Below are positions 15,333 to 18,073 of a stretch of 18,073 nucleotides of DNA, one piece after another (the first letter of the stretch is position 1; the number at the start of each line of letters is the position of its first letter). The stretch spans positions 1 to 18,073 of the forward strand of contig CALVTA010000017.1 of the NCBI GenBank assembly GCA_944359735.1. The letters run 5' to 3'. Below the pieces are notes generated by a model that saw nothing but the letters and a program-made list of their open reading frames with translations, ran no database searches and was not told the origin of the DNA. The DNA comes from an uncultured Bacilli bacterium. GTDB lineage: Bacteria; Bacillota_I; Bacilli_A; RF39; UBA660. Position numbers and translations under genes: made by a program.

Positions 15333-16535
15333 ATGTTTCGTAAAAATAAAGATTCTGAATTAGATGTAAAATCTCTTAATAAATTTTTACATATTTCTAA
15401 CAATCTTTTAAATTTTGTCTTTATCCTAGTTATTATTTTAGTGATACTTGTTGGAACTTATTTAATTAAAGAATGGAATATTCTTGGTATAATAGGAACA
15501 ATTTTATCAGTAATATCTCCTGTTTTTATTGGCTTTGTTGTTGCTTGGTTACTTGATCCACTTGCTACTAAGTTTTCTCATAAAATGCCACGTGTTTTAG
15601 CATGTATTCTAACATACGTAATAATTTTTGGGGGTATAATTCTAATTTTAGTATTCACTGTTCCGACTTTTTCCAATAGTATCTCTGATATTGTTAATGT
15701 AGTACCAGATATTGTTGATAATGCTCAAGATTTTGCTAGTGATACTTTAGAAAATTTAGGTAATAGTAAACAAATAGAAGATTATAAAAATACTTTATTA
15801 AGTAAAATAGAAACTATGGGAACAAATCTTGCTAGTACTCTTCCTAATAGTATTTGGAATTTTGGTAAAGGATTAGTTAGTGGTGCAACTAATATAATAT
15901 TAGGTCTCATGATAGGTTTCTATCTGTTATTCGATTTTCGTAAATTCCAAGGACATATTCTTAGTCTTATTCCAAGAAATTGGCACAATGGTGCTAAAAA
16001 TTTAATGAGCAGAATTAATGGCAAACTTAGAAATTATGTCCAAGGTGTTTTACTAATCATGGTTTTAGTATTTATCACTCAGTCAATTGGCTTTTCTCTT
16101 GCTGGATTAAAGGCACCTTTTCTCTTTGCATTATTCTGTGCTATCACTGATGTTATTCCATACATTGGACCATGGATTGGAGGAGCTCCTGCCGTTATCG
16201 TTGGTTTTACAATAGATCCAACAGTTGGAATATTTTGTCTAATCTCTGTCTTAGTGTGTCAATTACTTGAAAATAATTTCTATCAACCATTAATAATGGG
16301 AAAAACTATGAGACTTCATCCTGTAACAATAATGTTAGGGCTCTTGCTTTTTAACTATTTCTTTGGTATGATAGGTATGATAGTTGCAACACCTTTAATT
16401 GCAACCATTAAGATAATTATTGAATTTATAGTAGAAAATACTACTTTAGGTAAAAAGTTTAATACCTATCAAGAAAATAATAAGAAAACAGTGAGAGAAA
16501 CGAGTACAGAAGATAATCTTGAATTAGAGAGTTAA
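15333..16535 (+). CDS. AI-2E/YtvI family membrane permease
   Basis: Integral membrane protein of 400 residues of the PF01594 family. Two N-terminal membrane segments (about 26-46 and 50-75) are followed by TM segments near 88-110, a soluble region (about 111-175), another hydrophobic segment (about 180-202) and the conserved C-terminal half with ITDVIPYIGPWIGG (271-284) and ENNFYQPLIMG (313-323). Family members include the autoinducer-2 exporter TqsA but also sodium/proton antiporters and transporters of unknown substrate, so the AI-2 role is not implied. GGAGGG at 15321-15326 directly abuts an ATG at 15327, so ATG 15333 with 6-base spacing is the better start. The Lys/Glu-rich tail ends 1 base before the T-box leader, with no terminator between. 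Confidence 0.9.
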   Translation: MFRKNKDSELDVKSLNKFLHISNNLLNFVFILVIILVILVGTYLIKEWNILGIIGTILSVISPVFIGFVVAWLLDPLATKFSHKMPRVLACILTYVIIFGGIILILVFTVPTFSNSISDIVNVVPDIVDNAQDFASDTLENLGNSKQIEDYKNTLLSKIETMGTNLASTLPNSIWNFGKGLVSGATNIILGLMIGFYLLFDFRKFQGHILSLIPRNWHNGAKNLMSRINGKLRNYVQGVLLIMVLVFITQSIGFSLAGLKAPFLFALFCAITDVIPYIGPWIGGAPAVIVGFTIDPTVGIFCLISVLVCQLLENNFYQPLIMGKTMRLHPVTIMLGLLLFNYFFGMIGMIVATPLIATIKIIIEFIVENTTLGKKFNTYQENNKKTVRETSTEDNLELES

Positions 16536-16536
16536 T

Positions 16537-16674
16537 GAAGATGGTGAAAATTAACCAAGATTCTTTTGGAAGGCTACTTCTTTAGTTTTGTGGGGATACC
16601 CTTATCAGAAATTAAGGCCAAGCAGGATGGTACCGTATAAACACATTGTTTATGCTCCTACTAAGGTCTTTTTT
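16537..16674 (+). promoter_or_regulatory. compact T-box leader, alanine specific (GCT specifier)
   Basis: The T-box core AGCAGGATGGTACCG is at 16621-16635 and is followed by a terminator. TGGT would pair with the ACCA end of uncharged tRNA-Ala; tRNA-Gly in Firmicutes normally ends UCCA, so Ala fits better. A short Stem I can be drawn: GAAG (16537-16540) with CTTC (16577-16580), and an inner stem CCAAGA (16555-16560) with TTTTGG (16564-16569). On the 3' side of the internal loop, GGAA precedes G, GCT (16573-16575) and A, the usual layout of a specifier. The GGG/CCC hairpin at 16592-16601 may be Stem III. The long distal part of a normal Stem I is absent. Low charging of tRNA-Ala would allow read-through into two kinase genes, a small gene and alaS. 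Confidence 0.8.
16616..16674 (+). terminator. T-box attenuator terminator
   Basis: GGCC (16616-16619) pairs with GGTC (16665-16668, one G-U). Bases around AGGA (16624-16627) pair with TCCT (16656-16659), and TAAACA (16638-16643) pairs with TGTTTA (16647-16652). A run of T follows. The 5' arm overlaps the T-box core, so terminator and antiterminator are mutually exclusive. Confidence 0.75.
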
Positions 16675-16698
16675 ATATATTATTAGGAGTTGGTTTTA

Positions 16699-17247
16699 AT
16701 GAAAATATTTTTATTAGCAGGTAAAGCGGGGTCTGGGAAAGATTTATTAGGAAGTTATATGAAAAATAAATATGATTTTATAGGTGATAACACTTGTATT
16801 CTTCATATAACAGCACCTTTATATGAATATGCTAAGAATTACTTCAGTTGGGATGGAAATATGCAAGATAAACCAAGAGAATTCCTGCAAGAAATGGGAA
16901 TAGAAATTATTAAGAAAAAACTCCATAAAGAAACCTTTCTAATTGATAGATTATGTGAAGATATTGACATCTTAAAACATTATTTTTCTGTTTTTATTAT
17001 AACTGACGGAAGACTTAAAAGTGAGTTTAATGAATTAAGAAAAAGGTTTCCTGATATTAAGATTATTTATGTAAAGCGTAATAACTATGATAATAGATTA
17101 ACTAATAAAGAAAAGAAGCATATTACAGAAACTGATATGGAAAACTATAAAGATTATGATTATATAATAGAAAATACTACCAAAGAACATCTTTTTGAGG
17201 AAGCCGATAAAATTATAGATTCAGAAAGAGAGGTTGAGTTACTTTGA
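16699..17247 (+). CDS. P-loop kinase resembling deoxynucleoside monophosphate kinase
   Basis: Cytosolic P-loop phosphotransferase of 182 residues. Walker A GKAGSGKD is at 8-15. Other features are KPREFLQEMG at 58-67, FLIDRLCED at 80-88, the Walker B-like IITDGRLKSEF at 100-110 and KRNN...KKHITETD at 126-146. The overall pattern resembles phage T4 gp1-type dNMP kinases and related small kinases; the exact phosphate acceptor cannot be read. ATG 16699 has AGGAG at 16685-16689 with 9-base spacing; a TTG at 16690 directly abuts that site and is unlikely. First gene after the T-box. Its stop overlaps the next start by 4 bases (TTGA). Confidence 0.75.
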   Translation: MKIFLLAGKAGSGKDLLGSYMKNKYDFIGDNTCILHITAPLYEYAKNYFSWDGNMQDKPREFLQEMGIEIIKKKLHKETFLIDRLCEDIDILKHYFSVFIITDGRLKSEFNELRKRFPDIKIIYVKRNNYDNRLTNKEKKHITETDMENYKDYDYIIENTTKEHLFEEADKIIDSEREVELL

Positions 17248-17798
17248 AAAAATTAATCGCTATAGTTGGAATGAGTGGAAGTGGCAAAAGTGTAGCTACT
17301 ACATATTTAGAAGATCAAGGTTATAAAAAGATCTATTTTGGAGGGGTAATTTATGATGAAATGAAAAAGGCAGGTATAGAAATTACTCCTGATAGTCAAA
17401 AAGTATTTAGAGAAAATTTGAGAAAAGAACATGGTATGGGAGTAGTTGCAAAAATACTTCTTCCTAAAATAGAAGAAGCCTATAGTAAAGGTAATACTGT
17501 CTTAGATGGATTGTATTCTTGGGATGAATATCTAATACTTAAAGAGAAGTTTATTGATTTAAAACTTATTTGTGTTTGCACAGATAAAAAAATTAGATAT
17601 AATAGAGTTGAGTCAAGGCCTGATAGACCTTTCGGCCATGAAGATATTATTAAAAGAGATGTCGCCGAAATTGAAAACTCTGCTAAAGGGGGGCCTATCG
17701 CCTTTGCCGATTATTATATCTTAAATAATGGAGACCTTAATAGCTTTTATAATAGATTAGAAGAAATACTTGAAAGCATTGATAATGAAGAACAATAG
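17244..17798 (+). CDS. P-loop kinase, UPF0200/dephospho-CoA kinase-like
   Basis: Cytosolic P-loop protein of 184 residues. Walker A GMSGSGKS is at 9-16. FGGVIYDEMKKAGIEITPD (32-50), HGMGVVAKILLPKIEEA (63-79), the aspartate-containing VLDGLYSWDEYLILKEKF (86-103) and FADYYILNN (154-162) match the pattern of the UPF0200-type kinases best known from archaea, which are related to dephospho-CoA kinases. In several of these the substrate is unproven, so CoA biosynthesis is only one option. The start is a TTG overlapping the TGA of the previous gene; no later start would keep the first beta strand and Walker A. The overlap implies translational coupling with the first kinase. Confidence 0.75.
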   Translation: MKKLIAIVGMSGSGKSVATTYLEDQGYKKIYFGGVIYDEMKKAGIEITPDSQKVFRENLRKEHGMGVVAKILLPKIEEAYSKGNTVLDGLYSWDEYLILKEKFIDLKLICVCTDKKIRYNRVESRPDRPFGHEDIIKRDVAEIENSAKGGPIAFADYYILNNGDLNSFYNRLEEILESIDNEEQ

Positions 17799-17814
17799 TA
17801 TTGAGGAGAACTAC

Positions 17815-18017
17815 ATGAAAGATGTAATATAGATAAGGTCAAAGGCAAAGAAAAAATTTATGGTATGCTAATGAGGCTGCAAATAACAATTGGTGTTAGT
17901 TCTTATGAAATAAAGAAATATATGCCTAAAGATATCATTGATAGATTACCTAGAGAAGAAGATATAAATCTTCATATAAATATAGATGATAATATAGAAC
18001 AAGAAGGAGAGAAGTAA
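17815..18017 (+). pseudogene. small acidic protein gene, frameshifted, unknown function
   Basis: GAGGAG at 17802-17807 and ATG 17815 make a good start, but the frame stops after five codons. The adjacent frame is open from there to TAA 18015-18017, reading CNIDKVKGKEKIYGMLM, then ITIGVSSYEIKKYMPKDI and an acidic tail INIDDNIEQEGEK. Adding one A to the AAA at 17818-17820 gives a 67-residue protein starting MKRCNIDKVKGKEK. Without that correction the first in-frame start is ATG 17865, with no ribosome binding site. I do not recognise a family. It lies between the second kinase and alaS, within the T-box-controlled unit, 16 bases after the kinase stop. Confidence 0.5.
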
Positions 18018-18018
18018 T

Positions 18019-18073
18019 ATGAGATATATGACTAGTAATGAAATTAGAAAGATGTGGGTTAAATACTTTGAAG
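18019..18073 (+). CDS. alaS: alanyl-tRNA synthetase, 5' end (runs off window)
   Basis: Eighteen codons, MRYMTSNEIRKMWVKYFE, match the usual AlaRS N-terminus, in which a TS-x-x-IR helix precedes the first class II motif. AAGGAG at 18004-18009 lies inside the end of the preceding small gene and sets ATG 18019. The enzyme charges tRNA-Ala; its distance of about 1.35 kb from the alanine T-box, with no terminator between, makes it the natural target of that leader. The call rests on a short stretch but is strengthened by the T-box specificity. Confidence 0.85.
   Translation, partial: MRYMTSNEIRKMWVKYFE

Noticed and set aside
16568..16576. Glycine specifier (GGC) in the T-box, reading one base earlier
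   Set aside because: The TGGT bulge fits a tRNA ending ACCA, whereas tRNA-Gly normally ends UCCA in Firmicutes, and alaS lies downstream.
1..18073. TGA read as Trp (Mycoplasma-type code)
   Set aside because: Trp is written TGG in the intact genes, none has an in-frame TGA, and TGA ends the first P-loop kinase gene at 17245-17247.
1..18073. CRISPR array, insertion sequence or prophage module
   Set aside because: No regularly spaced direct repeats, transposase or integrase frames, or phage structural genes were seen on either strand.

Overview
The window is a strongly AT-rich stretch in which every convincing gene lies on the + strand. It reads with a standard stop-codon set: TGG codes for Trp and TGA serves as a stop, for example in the first P-loop kinase gene. 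The gene set (murG, murB, divIB, uppP, family II pyrophosphatase with CBS domains, AlaRS with a T-box leader), the purine-rich ribosome binding sites and the low GC suggest a walled Firmicutes/Bacilli lineage, possibly one of the uncultured gut RF39/Erysipelotrichia-like groups. The placement is inference; no rRNA is present to settle it.

Layout. (1) 1-2818: a promoter and a three-gene ABC-2 exporter operon (ATPase plus two permeases) ending in a clear terminator. (2) 2819-3890: a decayed stretch holding two broken genes, two further terminators and a repeated terminator cassette. (3) 3896-6592: a cation diffusion facilitator of apparent Mn type, then its own promoter and ppaC, a Mn-dependent pyrophosphatase with regulatory CBS and DRTGG domains. 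(4) 6702-13223: one long envelope operon: uppP, a ZIP-type metal transporter, a CmpB-type membrane protein, a phosphomannomutase/phosphoglucomutase, murG, murB and divIB, closed by a terminator that overlaps the end of divIB. UppP recycles undecaprenyl phosphate, MurB makes UDP-MurNAc, MurG makes lipid II and DivIB is a divisome protein, so the operon links lipid-carrier recycling, precursor supply and septation. (5) 13253-15246: a single surface protein with a SipW/TasA-type signal segment and two tandem copies of a DUF6273-like domain, split by a one-base frameshift. (6) 15283-16535: an AI-2E/YtvI-type permease. (7) 16537 to the end: a compact alanine T-box leader followed by two small P-loop kinases, a small frameshifted gene and the first 18 codons of alaS.

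Main points of interest. The T-box has an unusually short Stem I, a GCT specifier and a TGGT bulge that fits tRNA-Ala, and it sits about 1.4 kb upstream of alaS, so tRNA-Ala charging probably controls two nucleotide-kinase-like genes as well. Five short reading-frame breaks in the window can each be healed by adding one base to a homopolymer run. That points either to systematic sequencing error or to real decay/phase variation, and it affects how several genes should be read. I saw no CRISPR array, transposase, rRNA or tRNA.
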